Positions 54,434 to 63,196 of a DNA stretch of 64,000 nucleotides are shown in pieces. Within the stretch, counting starts at the first letter, position 1, and each line of letters opens with the position of its first letter. The notes beneath the pieces were generated by a model. It was not told the origin of the DNA, ran no database searches, and saw only the letters and a list, made by a program, of their open reading frames with translations. The position numbers were made by a program, and so were the translations under genes. The stretch comes from Lysinibacillus sp. SGAir0095 (GTDB lineage Bacteria; Bacillota; Bacilli; Bacillales_A; Planococcaceae). The stretch spans positions 3,162,001-3,226,000 of the forward strand of contig NZ_CP028083.1 of the NCBI RefSeq assembly GCF_005491425.1, read 5' to 3'.

Positions 54434-54617
54434 GGTAAAAGTAAATGATTTAAATCTTACGAGTGAATTGTTAAAATACGGAACTATTACTTTTATTGAT
54501 AATATGGTTAATATTGTTTTCTTATTAACCGATAGTTCCAATATTAATAAAATTTCTAAACTTCCATTTGTGATAAAGGTAACTAAAAGTAGAACAGCGA
54601 GTTTACAATCTGCATAA
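54414..54617 (+). CDS. Small I9-prodomain-like protein paired with the subtilase
   Basis: A 67-residue protein starting VKVKVKVNDLNL with a strong AGGAGGG ribosome site eight bases before its ATG, inside the end of the protease gene. Its order of strands and helices, and especially FIDNMVNIVFLLTD then FVIKVTKSR, line up with LIDNVLEDLLIVET and FIRSVKPTR in the protease N-terminus. I infer a trans-acting propeptide or inhibitor that folds or blocks the protease. No other domain is present; alternative: a substrate or bait peptide. Confidence 0.75.
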   Translation: MSQVKVKVKVNDLNLTSELLKYGTITFIDNMVNIVFLLTDSSNINKISKLPFVIKVTKSRTASLQSA

Positions 54618-54734
54618 AGGGGCTATTTAATCTTTAGTAGGACCTGAAAATTTTATTATAAATTTTAGTTCATATTTGTTTTTCTTTTTTAGTATGACAT
54701 TTTAAAGTTAAAGAAATTAACGGTTTAAAAAATA

Positions 54735-54776
54735 AAAATGTACAATTCAATTTACTTTGAATTGTACATTTTTTCA
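54735..54776 (+). terminator. Terminator of the protease pair
   Basis: A perfect 16-bp stem AAAATGTACAATTCAA (54735-54750) with its complement (54757-54772), followed by TTTC, about 120 bases after the small gene. The rest of the gap up to 55000 is featureless and AT-rich. Confidence 0.8.
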
Positions 54777-55000
54777 CTTTCACAGAAGTAATTGTTAGTT
54801 CTTTCTAGCCTCCAAAAAATTTTAATAAGGACTTAGAGATTTATAATAAAATTGCAGAATATTATTATTTTACTGCTAGCTTTTTCTTCTTCTCTCTTCA
54901 ATTTTACCTCACTATCTAACATAGAAATAAAAAGGGTCTTTTAATTCTTATAGCATCTTAATAACATGTGATTTTTATTCGTAATAGTATAAGAATTAAT

Positions 55001-55942
55001 TTAAATGTTTAGTAATTGAGTATAGATATCATTTTTATTTAGAACATCCTGACAAAAAGTCAAATCAGATTGATATTTCAGATTAAATACTCCCGTATCT
55101 TTTAGCAGTACTTTAGGTGTTTCAGCTATCGAAACTAACTTTTCGGATCGTAATGAATATTTTCTTTCATATTCAATAGATTCATCTGTATAACCGTATG
55201 CTAATAATTTCTTTTCGAATTTTTCTACGCGAGGTAAAAGGCCTCTAATTTCATTTACCAGGTCCCTTGTACTTTTACCTCCTGAAGATTGCTCTTCAAT
55301 ATAAAGAGAATATATGTATCTCTTTATTTGTGAAGTTGTATTTTGTAATTGTTCATCTGAAAAGGTATGGATATGTTTAATCAAAGAAGTTTTGACTTCA
55401 ATATCAATACCGTTATTACTGAAATCAAATTTCTTTTTATTAGGACCTTCCCAGACAGATATAGACTTTTCTAATGAATTCGAGTTTAGAATAAAATACA
55501 ATTCGCCCCAAAGACCCTGTAATTGTTTATCAGTAAGAGATGTGACAGAAGCTAAAAGTTCCTGCCACTCCATTATATACTCTAGAATATCTTGAGGACT
55601 ATGCATTAATTCATTGGAAGTTCTGTATTTAATCCCTTCTGCTAAAACAGTAAATAAGCTGTTATAAATGGGATCTAGACATGTTACCACTGCCCAAGAG
55701 TTTTCAGTTTTAAATTCATTGATGAAAAAATCCTCAGAAGAATAAAATTCTAATGCAATAGCCTTAGTAACTCGACCACTTTTAAGAAAAGATTCTTTCG
55801 GATATTTTAATAGTAGACAGTAATTATTAGTATTAGTTTTTCCTATATAAAAATTATTGATTACATGGTGCATTGTGTATTCATTTATATTATTAGATGG
55901 CTTTATTGAATTATATATATAATTAAACTCAGAAGCTTTCAT
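55001..55942 (-). CDS. PD-(D/E)XK nuclease-fold protein (DUF4420 type)
   Basis: Predicted restriction-type nuclease of 313 residues. The core motifs are in order: Glu147 in GLWGELYFIL, Asp173 in KKFDFSNNG, and Glu182-Val-Lys184 in GIDIEVKTS, the PD-(D/E)XK signature. Proteins of this family occur beside Z1-domain ATPases in restriction-like loci, exactly as here: the gene follows the Z1 gene by nine bases in the same operon. I infer it is the DNA-cleaving subunit of an ATP-dependent restriction complex. Confidence 0.85.
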   Translation of the reverse strand: MKASEFNYIYNSIKPSNNINEYTMHHVINNFYIGKTNTNNYCLLLKYPKESFLKSGRVTKAIALEFYSSEDFFINEFKTENSWAVVTCLDPIYNSLFTVLAEGIKYRTSNELMHSPQDILEYIMEWQELLASVTSLTDKQLQGLWGELYFILNSNSLEKSISVWEGPNKKKFDFSNNGIDIEVKTSLIKHIHTFSDEQLQNTTSQIKRYIYSLYIEEQSSGGKSTRDLVNEIRGLLPRVEKFEKKLLAYGYTDESIEYERKYSLRSEKLVSIAETPKVLLKDTGVFNLKYQSDLTFCQDVLNKNDIYTQLLNI

Positions 55943-55951
55943 TTTTCATCC

Positions 55952-58084
55952 TCAAGTTGTGACATTAAACATAAAGGCATAATTGCCTTCTGGAAAACGA
56001 AATACAGGAATCCAAAATGCTTGATTATCCCATTGGTATCCATTTTGACGTAGCATAAGTAACGTTGGTTTGTTATCAGGAATGCTACTTAAATCAGAAC
56101 TTGTATAAACATTTCTAAGTTCGCTTGTAAAGGAGAGGTTACGATCCCTTTTAACCGAAAGAAAAGCTGAATCATAATCCTCATTCAACTTCTCTAGGGC
56201 CATGAGGATCCTTTCCTCTCTCCAAAGCCCAGGGGAATTTGTATCAGTCCTTGTATGTTTCAATAATTCCGAAATTAATTCAATTGGAACTTCTGAATAA
56301 CCATTTCCCAAGTAATTATCAAGTAGTTTATCTAGTTTTTGAGTAAGACTTGCTATTTCTTCTTTTTTGTAAAGTGGCTTATGTGGGAAGTACGAACTCC
56401 CTGCAGCAAATGCTCCAATTTCATTTGGATCTAATACATTAGATCTCGTTGGCTTAATACCCGAAAGCCACACGCTCCTTACTCCTTCATCTCTGTGTTT
56501 ACTAATGACATTCCTAAGGTTATTTTCGGATTCATATATCAATCGAAATCGTGTAGCCAAATATTCCGGTAAAAACACTCTACTAACTGATAAATCTCGA
56601 GAACGATATCCATACATTCGAGCGTGTTGTAAAACTGTATCCATTTGAGGTTTATTTGTTTGTCTACCGTAGTAAGTAACAAGCAAGCGTTCTATTGTTA
56701 CTCCTCTTCCGAGTTTTGCTCCTCCTATGAGAATGTTATAAATATTATCATATCTCGGTTCACCGTTGGAGCGATCGGTATTTAGAACTTGAATATCAGT
56801 ACTTGAAATTACAAATTTCAATTTATCAATGACTTCATCAAATGAAGGAATTCCTTCGTTTCCTTTTGAAATTTCCTGGTATGCTTCTATTAATAATTTA
56901 ATCATATTCTTAGTCTCACTGTTAATTTCACCAATACAAAGGAACTTTGCCATTTGATCTGTATAGTGCTGTATTACTAATCTAATATTTTCATGGTGGA
57001 TTTTTTTCAAACTAACATGACATAAAAATGAGAAATTTGTTCCTTCTGACTTAAGAAGCTGGATAGTTGCTCCAATATAAAACCAACAAATTGAATATTT
57101 TAGACCTTCTGGCAGTTTAGGGTTATCCGATGTTAGTTTATCAATTTCACTATTGGGTACAATATGCAAATATTTACTATCCTTATCTGAAAAGAACACA
57201 TCACCTCCTATATACCCCTCGCCAGGTTCAATTAGGACCGTAAATGTCGGTCTATATAAACTATGCAATCCTTGTAAAAATAGGGCTTGAGGTGTCGCTG
57301 TAACTTGAATATACGTTCTTACAAGGAAATTTTTCCTCAACTCACTAATTAATGCATTAATTTTACTAGGATCATCATCCTCTTTACCTATATTCGTATT
57401 AAGACTTGCTTGATCAGCTTCATCATCAAAAATTATAGTAGGCTTTGAGTACGCATTTGTACTTAGAATCGTTTTATTTAATTTCTTAAGATTCGTTACA
57501 TTCTTAGTTGAAACAAATATTACACCATTAAGTTCAAGTTTTGTTCTAATACTATCTAGATTATTTTCCCACTCCTCCTTTCCCACTATAGTAATTCCAG
57601 GTAGAGATTGTCTGATTCTACTTATAGTTTGTTGATATAGCCAAAGATTATCAGAAGTCAAAACAACGAAACTTTTGTATCCATTGTCGGCAGCCATGGC
57701 TAATGAAGCAATTAGTGAATTAGTTTTCCCACTCTGTATTCTTCCAAACATCAGACCTATTCGTTCACCATAACTTTCTTTCACATCCACTACATTCTCT
57801 ACCACCTCAGCAGCTTTTTGTACTAATTCATCCGAGAGAATATCTTTCTTTTCTAGTAGTGTTTTTAGATGCGCTACATGAGATCCATCTGTTACTATTG
57901 TTTTGAAAGGGTTAGCAGGTTGTTCAACAATTTTTCCTATTGTTTTTTGCTCATGATTTGTGGACCGTGAAATGAAATTTTTTCTTTGCTCTTCAATAAT
58001 TCTTGATACTCTTTCTTCAAAGAGTTCGGTCACATTATTTTCCTTCTCGCCCACAAATTCCCTAATATTCTTGCTATTCTTCAT
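55952..58084 (-). CDS. Z1-domain ATPase/helicase-like protein of a CglI-like restriction system
   Basis: A 710-residue NTPase. A P-loop helicase-like core shows Walker A GRIQSGKTNS (about 114-123), DDEAD box (220-224) and TATPQ (262-266), like SF2 enzymes. The Z1 domain follows (about 340-620), with NILIGGAKLGRGVTIERLLVTYYGR and QMDTVLQHARMYGYRSRDLSVSRVFLPEYLATRF. Z1 proteins act as the translocase subunit in ATP-dependent restriction enzymes such as CglI of Corynebacterium glutamicum. Here it is followed by a DUF4420 nuclease and preceded by a sigma-factor-like gene. AAGGAG precedes the ATG. Confidence 0.88.
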   Translation of the reverse strand: MKNSKNIREFVGEKENNVTELFEERVSRIIEEQRKNFISRSTNHEQKTIGKIVEQPANPFKTIVTDGSHVAHLKTLLEKKDILSDELVQKAAEVVENVVDVKESYGERIGLMFGRIQSGKTNSLIASLAMAADNGYKSFVVLTSDNLWLYQQTISRIRQSLPGITIVGKEEWENNLDSIRTKLELNGVIFVSTKNVTNLKKLNKTILSTNAYSKPTIIFDDEADQASLNTNIGKEDDDPSKINALISELRKNFLVRTYIQVTATPQALFLQGLHSLYRPTFTVLIEPGEGYIGGDVFFSDKDSKYLHIVPNSEIDKLTSDNPKLPEGLKYSICWFYIGATIQLLKSEGTNFSFLCHVSLKKIHHENIRLVIQHYTDQMAKFLCIGEINSETKNMIKLLIEAYQEISKGNEGIPSFDEVIDKLKFVISSTDIQVLNTDRSNGEPRYDNIYNILIGGAKLGRGVTIERLLVTYYGRQTNKPQMDTVLQHARMYGYRSRDLSVSRVFLPEYLATRFRLIYESENNLRNVISKHRDEGVRSVWLSGIKPTRSNVLDPNEIGAFAAGSSYFPHKPLYKKEEIASLTQKLDKLLDNYLGNGYSEVPIELISELLKHTRTDTNSPGLWREERILMALEKLNEDYDSAFLSVKRDRNLSFTSELRNVYTSSDLSSIPDNKPTLLMLRQNGYQWDNQAFWIPVFRFPEGNYAFMFNVTT

Positions 58085-58109
58085 CAGTGTTCCTTCTCCT
58101 TTTACTTTT

Positions 58110-58625
58110 TTAGTATTTTTCTAAGACTTTCTTTAACTTTTGATGCGAATCATTCAATCCTCGACTAACTGTACCAATTCCAACATTAAAATTCTTAGCA
58201 AGCTGTTCATAACTCATATCCAATAAATAACGATGTGTAATTATTTGGTACTGTCTTTTTGTAAGCGAGGCATGTACAATATCCCAAAATTCCCTAGCGA
58301 TCAAATTAGTGCAATTTTCCTTTAAAAAAACAGTATGAGGTTGATTCATTATTTCTTGATCTTGTGTTGAAATTTCTCTTTTCTTTTTTACATACAAATT
58401 TTTAGCGATATTTGTGATAATTTTTTTATACCATGGCCAGAAAGGTTTTGAATCATCAAACATATACCAGTTTTCAAGGACCTTAACTATTGAATCCTGA
58501 ACGATATCCATTGCTAAATATTCATCACGTATTATTATTTTTGCTTGCAATAATGCTTCTGAGCTGTGAGTTGAACAAAGTGCCGCTAAATTATTCCAAG
58601 CTCTTGACTGCTCATCAAGCTTCAT
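58110..58625 (-). CDS. ECF-type sigma factor-like protein, first gene of the Z1 operon
   Basis: A 171-residue sigma-70-family protein. Region 2 reads LAMDIVQDSIVKVLENWYMFDDSKPFWPWYKKIITNIAKNLYVKKKR (about 33-80) and region 4 is SLTKRQYQIITHRYLLDMSYEQLAKNFNVGIGTVSRGLNDSHQKLKKVL (about 118-168). No anti-sigma factor gene is nearby. It starts with AAGGAGGG seven bases ahead of the ATG and lies 25 bases before the Z1 gene, so it is probably transcribed with the restriction genes. It may switch on the operon or sense stress; alternatively it is a sigma-like DNA-binding regulator. Confidence 0.85.
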   Translation of the reverse strand: MKLDEQSRAWNNLAALCSTHSSEALLQAKIIIRDEYLAMDIVQDSIVKVLENWYMFDDSKPFWPWYKKIITNIAKNLYVKKKREISTQDQEIMNQPHTVFLKENCTNLIAREFWDIVHASLTKRQYQIITHRYLLDMSYEQLAKNFNVGIGTVSRGLNDSHQKLKKVLEKY

Positions 58626-59001
58626 ATGTGCCCTCCTTTTTACTTAACTAATATATATACAAATAACGGGAACATTTTGTTGTGTTAAATTCAAAATTTA
58701 ATTTAAAACTTTCTAAATAGAGCATTAGTACTTCTTTGGAAGATACATCCACGTTTTAGAATTCATATCCTTAGTCTTTACATGGAGCTTCTGTAAGTAC
58801 TTTTCTCGTGTTGATATTACTAGTTCATAAATATAGCCCAAATTTGGGTATCAGCCAAAACGGTTGTTATAGAAAGTGATGGGTTTTCTAAGTGGTTAGT
58901 CTAACTAGTGCCACAATATCATTTAAATGACAGCTGGGGATAGCGAATTATTATATACTTAATTCTGAATTTCACTATCACAAACTGTGTTTTAGATTTA
59001 T
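58626..59001. other. 376-bp intergenic region
   Basis: No gene seen. It must hold the promoter of the sigma/Z1/DUF4420 operon. GGGAAC (58668-58673) resembles an ECF -35 element but is on the plus strand, pointing away from the operon. Confidence 0.4.
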
Positions 59002-59382
59002 TTAAAGTTGATTTGTCAAGCCAATTAAATTTATTTCTAATTTAATACGTAAATTAAAAACATCCTCATACTTAATACTACCAATGTCTGTGCTGTATTC
59101 ATTTTCCACATTGCGTACAAATATTAAACGACCTGCTAAAAGACTTCGATCTCCAAAAGCACTGACAATTTCAAAAACCGGATTTAATGGTTTTTCAAAG
59201 CCCTGATCATCAACTAGAATAGCTATCTCTTCACTATAATCAAAAAAATCATATCCTTCTGCCTGTAATACTTGTTTTAATTCCTGATCGAGAACTTCTG
59301 TAGTTTCATCATGTAACTGTAAGATTTCTGCTTGGATTTTCATAATTTCAGTATCAAAGTACAATAAATAACCTTGTAACAT
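59002..59382 (-). CDS. Small protein resembling DUF3846
   Basis: A 126-residue soluble protein. The middle part, EEIAILVDDQGFEKPLNPVFEIVSAFGDRSLLAGRLIFVRN followed by DIGSIKYEDVFNLR, resembles the DUF3846 pattern of a short beta-rich domain common on plasmids, phages and genomic islands; assignment is by eye and weak. An alternative start at 59343 (MKIQAE) would remove 13 residues. It is a single gene between the Z1 operon and the divergent methyltransferase. Function unknown; its presence is consistent with a mobile region. Confidence 0.6.
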   Translation of the reverse strand: MLQGYLLYFDTEIMKIQAEILQLHDETTEVLDQELKQVLQAEGYDFFDYSEEIAILVDDQGFEKPLNPVFEIVSAFGDRSLLAGRLIFVRNVENEYSTDIGSIKYEDVFNLRIKLEINLIGLTNQL

Positions 59383-59538
59383 AAGAGACCCCGTTTCTAT
59401 TATTTCAGTATTATTTACTTATTTTAAATTTTATTGCAGCATTTTTCCGAGAAAAGTAGTATTATAGATACTAGCATACCTATATGCAAGAACCTACGTT
59501 CGGATTTTTATTCGTTCTAAAGCAAGGAGATGAGTATT

Positions 59539-60726
59539 ATGATTTTTAAAAAAGGTGAATTGTTTAACGGACCAGGTGGATTAAGTTTAGCAGCAAAAAA
59601 CACGGTTGTTATCCATCCAGAAACCAATGAAGAATTTCGTATTGAGCATGTGTGGTCAAATGACTTTGATCAAAACGCTTGTCGAACATTTGCGTTAAAT
59701 ATCTGTGGCGATGAAAATGATCCAAGTGTCATTTGTGGCCCTGTTGAAAAATTACCCATTGGTGATCGAACTTTATTAAAAGATATCGATTGCTTTGCAT
59801 TTGGTTTCCCTTGTAATGATTATAGCAATGTTGGCGAAAAGAAGGGCTTAGGAGGTACCTTTGGACCTTTATACAGCTATGGGGTTAAGGTATTAAATGA
59901 GTACAAACCAAAATTCTTTGTTGCTGAAAATGTTGGAGGCCTGCAAAGTGCTAATGAAGGACGTGCCTTTATTCAAATTTTAAAAGAATTAGAGTCACCA
60001 GGTAGCGTAGAATACGTGGTGACCCCTCACCTTTATAAATTTGAAGAATACGGCGTTCCGCAATCAAGGCACCGTATCATAATTGTTGGAATTCGTAAAG
60101 ATTTGGCAGAACAAGGCATCGAATTTAAAGTGCCTGCACCAACGACACCAAATTCAGCTGATTATAAAACATGTAAAGATGCCATTTTAAACCCACCTAT
60201 TCCGGAGGGTGCACCCAATCATGAAATGCCTCGCCATACAGCGAAAGTGAAAGAAATGTTAAGTTACATCCCACCTGGTGAAAATGCTTGGTACATTGGC
60301 ATTCCTGAAGAATTACAATTAAACGTAAAAGGAGCTCGTTTAAGTTCCATTTATAAGCGTCTGGATCCAACACGTCCTGCCTATACCGTAACAGGTAGTG
60401 GTGGAGGTGGTACACATATGTATCACTGGGATGAAACTCGCGCTTTAACAAACAGAGAACGAGCCCGTTTACAAACTTTTCCTGATGATTTTGTATTTAC
60501 AGGTAGCAAAGAAGCTGTTCGTAAGCAGATTGGGATGGCTGTGCCACCAGCTGGCGCTGAAATTGTATTCCAGGCTATTCTAAAATCATTTGCTAAGATT
60601 CCTTATGAATTTATTGAACCAACAAAGAAATTCCAATTAGAATATTTACAAAAAGAGATAGTGAAAAAAACTGTCAAAAATAACATTAATGCTGATGAAA
60701 AACAATTGGCTTTCAATAATATCTAA
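59539..60726 (+). CDS. DNA (cytosine-5)-methyltransferase
   Basis: Restriction-modification type C5 methylase of 395 residues from the chosen start. Motif I GELFNGPGGLSLA (7-17), catalytic Cys92 in FGFPCNDYSNVGEKKG (motif IV), ENVGG (130-134, motif VI), PQSRHRIIIVGIR (motif VIII), and motifs IX-X YTVTGSGGGGTHMYHWDETRALTNRERARLQTFPDDF. PCN replaces the common PCQ. The ATG at 59539 has AAGGAG nine bases upstream; an ATG at 59530 touches that site. A nuclease gene remnant follows; the intact Z1 nuclease operon lies on the other strand. Its target sequence is unknown. Confidence 0.92.
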   Translation: MIFKKGELFNGPGGLSLAAKNTVVIHPETNEEFRIEHVWSNDFDQNACRTFALNICGDENDPSVICGPVEKLPIGDRTLLKDIDCFAFGFPCNDYSNVGEKKGLGGTFGPLYSYGVKVLNEYKPKFFVAENVGGLQSANEGRAFIQILKELESPGSVEYVVTPHLYKFEEYGVPQSRHRIIIVGIRKDLAEQGIEFKVPAPTTPNSADYKTCKDAILNPPIPEGAPNHEMPRHTAKVKEMLSYIPPGENAWYIGIPEELQLNVKGARLSSIYKRLDPTRPAYTVTGSGGGGTHMYHWDETRALTNRERARLQTFPDDFVFTGSKEAVRKQIGMAVPPAGAEIVFQAILKSFAKIPYEFIEPTKKFQLEYLQKEIVKKTVKNNINADEKQLAFNNI

Positions 60727-60746
60727 TTCATAAAGGGGAACTAAGC

Positions 60747-61692
60747 ATGTTAAATGAAACTGTTCACCAAGGAATATTACTTAAGTTCGAAGCATTAAAA
60801 GGCCAAACCTTAGTTGGAAAAATACCAATTAAAGGTATTAGCAAAGAACAACGTGTACCTGCAGACCAATTTGTAGAAGAAGATCATATTTTACATGATT
60901 TAATCCGTGGTTTTTATAAACCAGCTGATATGCCGTTCTTAAACTCATATCAAGCAACCGAGTCAGAGAAAACTATGGACAACAAATTTTATGGGAAGAT
61001 AAAGAGTCTCACAAATTTTAAAAATTGAAATGAGACCCCCAAGAAGCCCTAAATATAACCGTAAAAAGAGTGACATTGCTGCTGCTCGTTACAATTTGGA
61101 AAATCAATCCCCATCGGTAATCCTGCATAAAGTAAAAAAAGGAATGAATTTGATATTGGGATTAGGCTTTATTATTGAAGAAAACGAACAAGGAATTTTT
61201 ATTGTAAAACCTTTTTCATTTAATACGGTCCCATCCTAGCCTATTACACAAATGACTGCGAAGTTAGAACTCATTGACAATGACTATAATGAAGAGTTGT
61301 TCACGGAAGTGCTAAAAGATGTGAAACAACGTAAGGGGCAAGCGAAATTCCGGAAATTACTTCTAACGAAACATATAACCTGCGCACTATGCAGTGTAGA
61401 AGCCTATCATACGCGCGCAAGCCATATCAAACCTTGGGCATCTAGTAGCGATTACGAACGTTTGTACATAAATAATGGTCTTTTATTATGTCCAAACCAT
61501 GACTACCTATTTGATAAAGGCTTAATATCTTTTGGAGAATCCGAAAACATCTTGATTTCCAGATCCCTTTCCTCGTCCCAACGAATGAGCTTTAATGTAA
61601 ATGAGAAATTATGCATTCAGATAAGTGAGAAAATGGAAAAGTACATTGTAATCACCATCAATTTGTCTTTAAATCATAAGCAACAGGCATAG
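60747..61692 (+). pseudogene. Broken HNH endonuclease gene following the methyltransferase
   Basis: Three adjoining frames look like pieces of one gene. The first (60747-61028) has a good AAAGGGG ribosome site and 93 codons, and goes out of frame near an A-run: in the -1 frame the sequence continues NYGQQILWEDKESHKF. The second (61030-61239) and third (61252-61692) share one frame, split by a TAG, and lack ribosome sites. The third holds a clear HNH_2 domain: CALCSVEAYHTRASHIKPW, then NNGLLLCPNHDYLFDKGLISF. Joined, it would be a 300-residue restriction HNH nuclease. A nonsense codon plus at least one frameshift suggest loss of function; sequencing error in homopolymers cannot be excluded. Confidence 0.65.
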
Positions 61693-61718
61693 ATAACATG
61701 TTTTCTATGCCTGTTTTA
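61683..61718 (+). terminator. Terminator after the HNH gene
   Basis: ACAGGCATAG (61683-61692, overlapping the last codons) pairs with CTATGCCTGT (61705-61714), followed by TTTATC. It separates the convergent nuclease genes. Confidence 0.65.
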
Positions 61719-61721
61719 TCT

Positions 61722-62501
61722 TTAATTTATCACCATTTGATTTAGGAGTGCACCAAGTTCTTTATTTAACCATCTGATCGGCAATCCAACATTCAAAGTT
61801 GCATCTAATGGTGGCCCAATGTGAATACTAGTGGCACTCTTACTTTGTTGCACTTTTTTAATGTAGTTTGTTAAATGGCGAATATCATTTGGATAACTTG
61901 CTGTTTTCGGTAAAAATTGCGAACTAATCAATTGTTCGCCCTTTTCAAAGCTAAACCAGGGTGTATTGTCTGTGCTTGAAATAAAATCTTCATGATTGGC
62001 CCATCCCACTACTTCCCCACTTACTTGCTCCAAATTCAAAATACTTTCAGGATTCGTACGTAATTCCGGACTTGTAGGCATTTCATTCGAAAATTTCACC
62101 ATTACGTACCGATCCGCCATTGGTACTTCTGTTTGTAAATCCCAAAACTTATGTCGCTCAACTAATAACCATTGCGCTACATGGGAAGACCCTTTCACAT
62201 CAATCTTGTAAGGAACGACCAAACCATTATCTAAAATCGTGACATCCCCATTATCCGTTTGGAGTGGATTCAAATAATGCTCAAAATCTAGCTGTACTTC
62301 TACTCCTGGATATTTCTGCTCTATTTCTTTTTTAAAAATGAGCTCCGCTAACTTCCCAGAAATTTGATCGGCTAAGAAGGCTTCTCTCGTTCTAGGTTCG
62401 TCTGTCCCAAACTGTTGAACACTTTGACTACGCTTTTCCCAGGCTGTGACAGCGAAGTGATAACATTTTTGAATTTCTTTTTTGGTTATAGTCACCATTT
62501 T
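61722..62501 (-). CDS. Predicted PD-(D/E)XK restriction endonuclease-like protein
   Basis: A 259-residue protein, not recognised by name, with a clear nuclease fold pattern: Glu52 in GKLAELIFKK, Asp85 in NGDVTI and Asp100-Val-Lys102 in YKIDVKGSS, followed by WLLVERHKF, the usual strand order of PD-(D/E)XK restriction enzymes. The ATG at 62501 has AGGGG eight bases before it; a TTG two codons upstream is unlikely. It is convergent with the methyltransferase/HNH pair and could be the intact restriction partner of that methylase, or an independent enzyme. Confidence 0.75.
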   Translation of the reverse strand, partial: KMVTITKKEIQKCYHFAVTAWEKRSQSVQQFGTDEPRTREAFLADQISGKLAELIFKKEIEQKYPGVEVQLDFEHYLNPLQTDNGDVTILDNGLVVPYKIDVKGSSHVAQWLLVERHKFWDLQTEVPMADRYVMVKFSNEMPTSPELRTNPESILNLEQVSGEVVGWANHEDFISSTDNTPWFSFEKGEQLISSQFLPKTASYPNDIRHLTNYIKKVQQSKSATSIHIGPPLDATLNVGLPIRWLNKELGALLNQMVIN

Positions 62502-62551
62502 CAACACCCCTAAAATGAAATAATTTAAACTATTCTAAATATAAATTAAAT

Positions 62552-62593
62552 TATTGCATAGATTTAGCCTCGAAAGGCTAAATCTATGCAATA
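62552..62593. repeat. Perfect 19-bp inverted repeat with CGAA loop in a divergent promoter region
   Basis: TATTGCATAGATTTAGCCT and its exact complement are separated by only four bases (CGAA; UUCG on the minus transcript). It lies between the starts of two divergent genes (62501 and 62636). It could be an operator, a cruciform or a transcribed attenuator. Confidence 0.8.
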
Positions 62594-62635
62594 TTCTTTT
62601 GTAATAATAGAAGTGAATAAAAAAGGGGTGTATAT

Positions 62636-63196
62636 ATGAACGAAATGGCCGACTTTAATCAACAAAAGCTTCAAAAAGTTGTAGAGCGATATTTAGCTTA
62701 TTTAATTTTGCAAGAAGAAATCCTAAAGCCCTTGGAGAAGCATAATACTACTAACAAAAATATCATTCCAATAATCGGCAATAGGGTTGGAAAAAATTCT
62801 AATAATGTGCATCGAAACATAAATAAATTGGAGGTCTATAGTGCAGTGGGACTTTTACGATACTGGTGCGTTCTCATTGAACTGTGGGAAGAATTTCAAG
62901 CACCTGTAGATGCCAAACCCTCCTTAGATGCTTTGGTCGATAAATATAAAGATGGATTAGATTTCTTAAATCAGATAAGTATTGAAAATCAATTGGATAT
63001 CTTAGTAGAAGTTCATTTAACATTTTGCTCAAGATTAGTGAAATTTTACAACGAATCAAAAAACAAGCGCGTTCTAAAGTCAGAAGAACTAGAAGTAATT
63101 CAACAAATTGCTAATCAGCCTCTAGTGAAAGAAGCCTTAATAAACGATCATGAACACCACAAAAAACTCCTACGAGAAAGGTTGAAACAAAAATGA
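62636..63196 (+). CDS. Helical protein of unknown function, coupled to the AlwI-like nuclease gene
   Basis: Unrecognised 186-residue, largely alpha-helical soluble protein. The N-terminal part (FNQQKLQKVVERYLAYLILQEEILKPLEK) and KNSNNVHRNINKLEVYSAVGLLRYWCVLIELWEEF are rich in amphipathic helices. AAGGGGTG precedes the ATG. The stop overlaps the ATG of the AlwI-like gene as ATGA, so the two are made together; it may be a control, specificity or accessory subunit of that system. Confidence 0.75.
   Translation: MNEMADFNQQKLQKVVERYLAYLILQEEILKPLEKHNTTNKNIIPIIGNRVGKNSNNVHRNINKLEVYSAVGLLRYWCVLIELWEEFQAPVDAKPSLDALVDKYKDGLDFLNQISIENQLDILVEVHLTFCSRLVKFYNESKNKRVLKSEELEVIQQIANQPLVKEALINDHEHHKKLLRERLKQK

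Noticed and set aside
58668-58673. GGGAAC as an ECF sigma -35 element for the Z1 operon
   Set aside because: It is on the plus strand, pointing away from the operon, and no matching -10 element is at the right distance.
58905-58925. GTGGCAC-like string as a further sigma-54 promoter
   Set aside because: The TTGCA half is absent at the required spacing.
60747-61028. Independent small gene with its own function
   Set aside because: It has a good ribosome site, but the following pieces lack starts and the last one is a bare HNH domain, so a single broken gene explains all three better.
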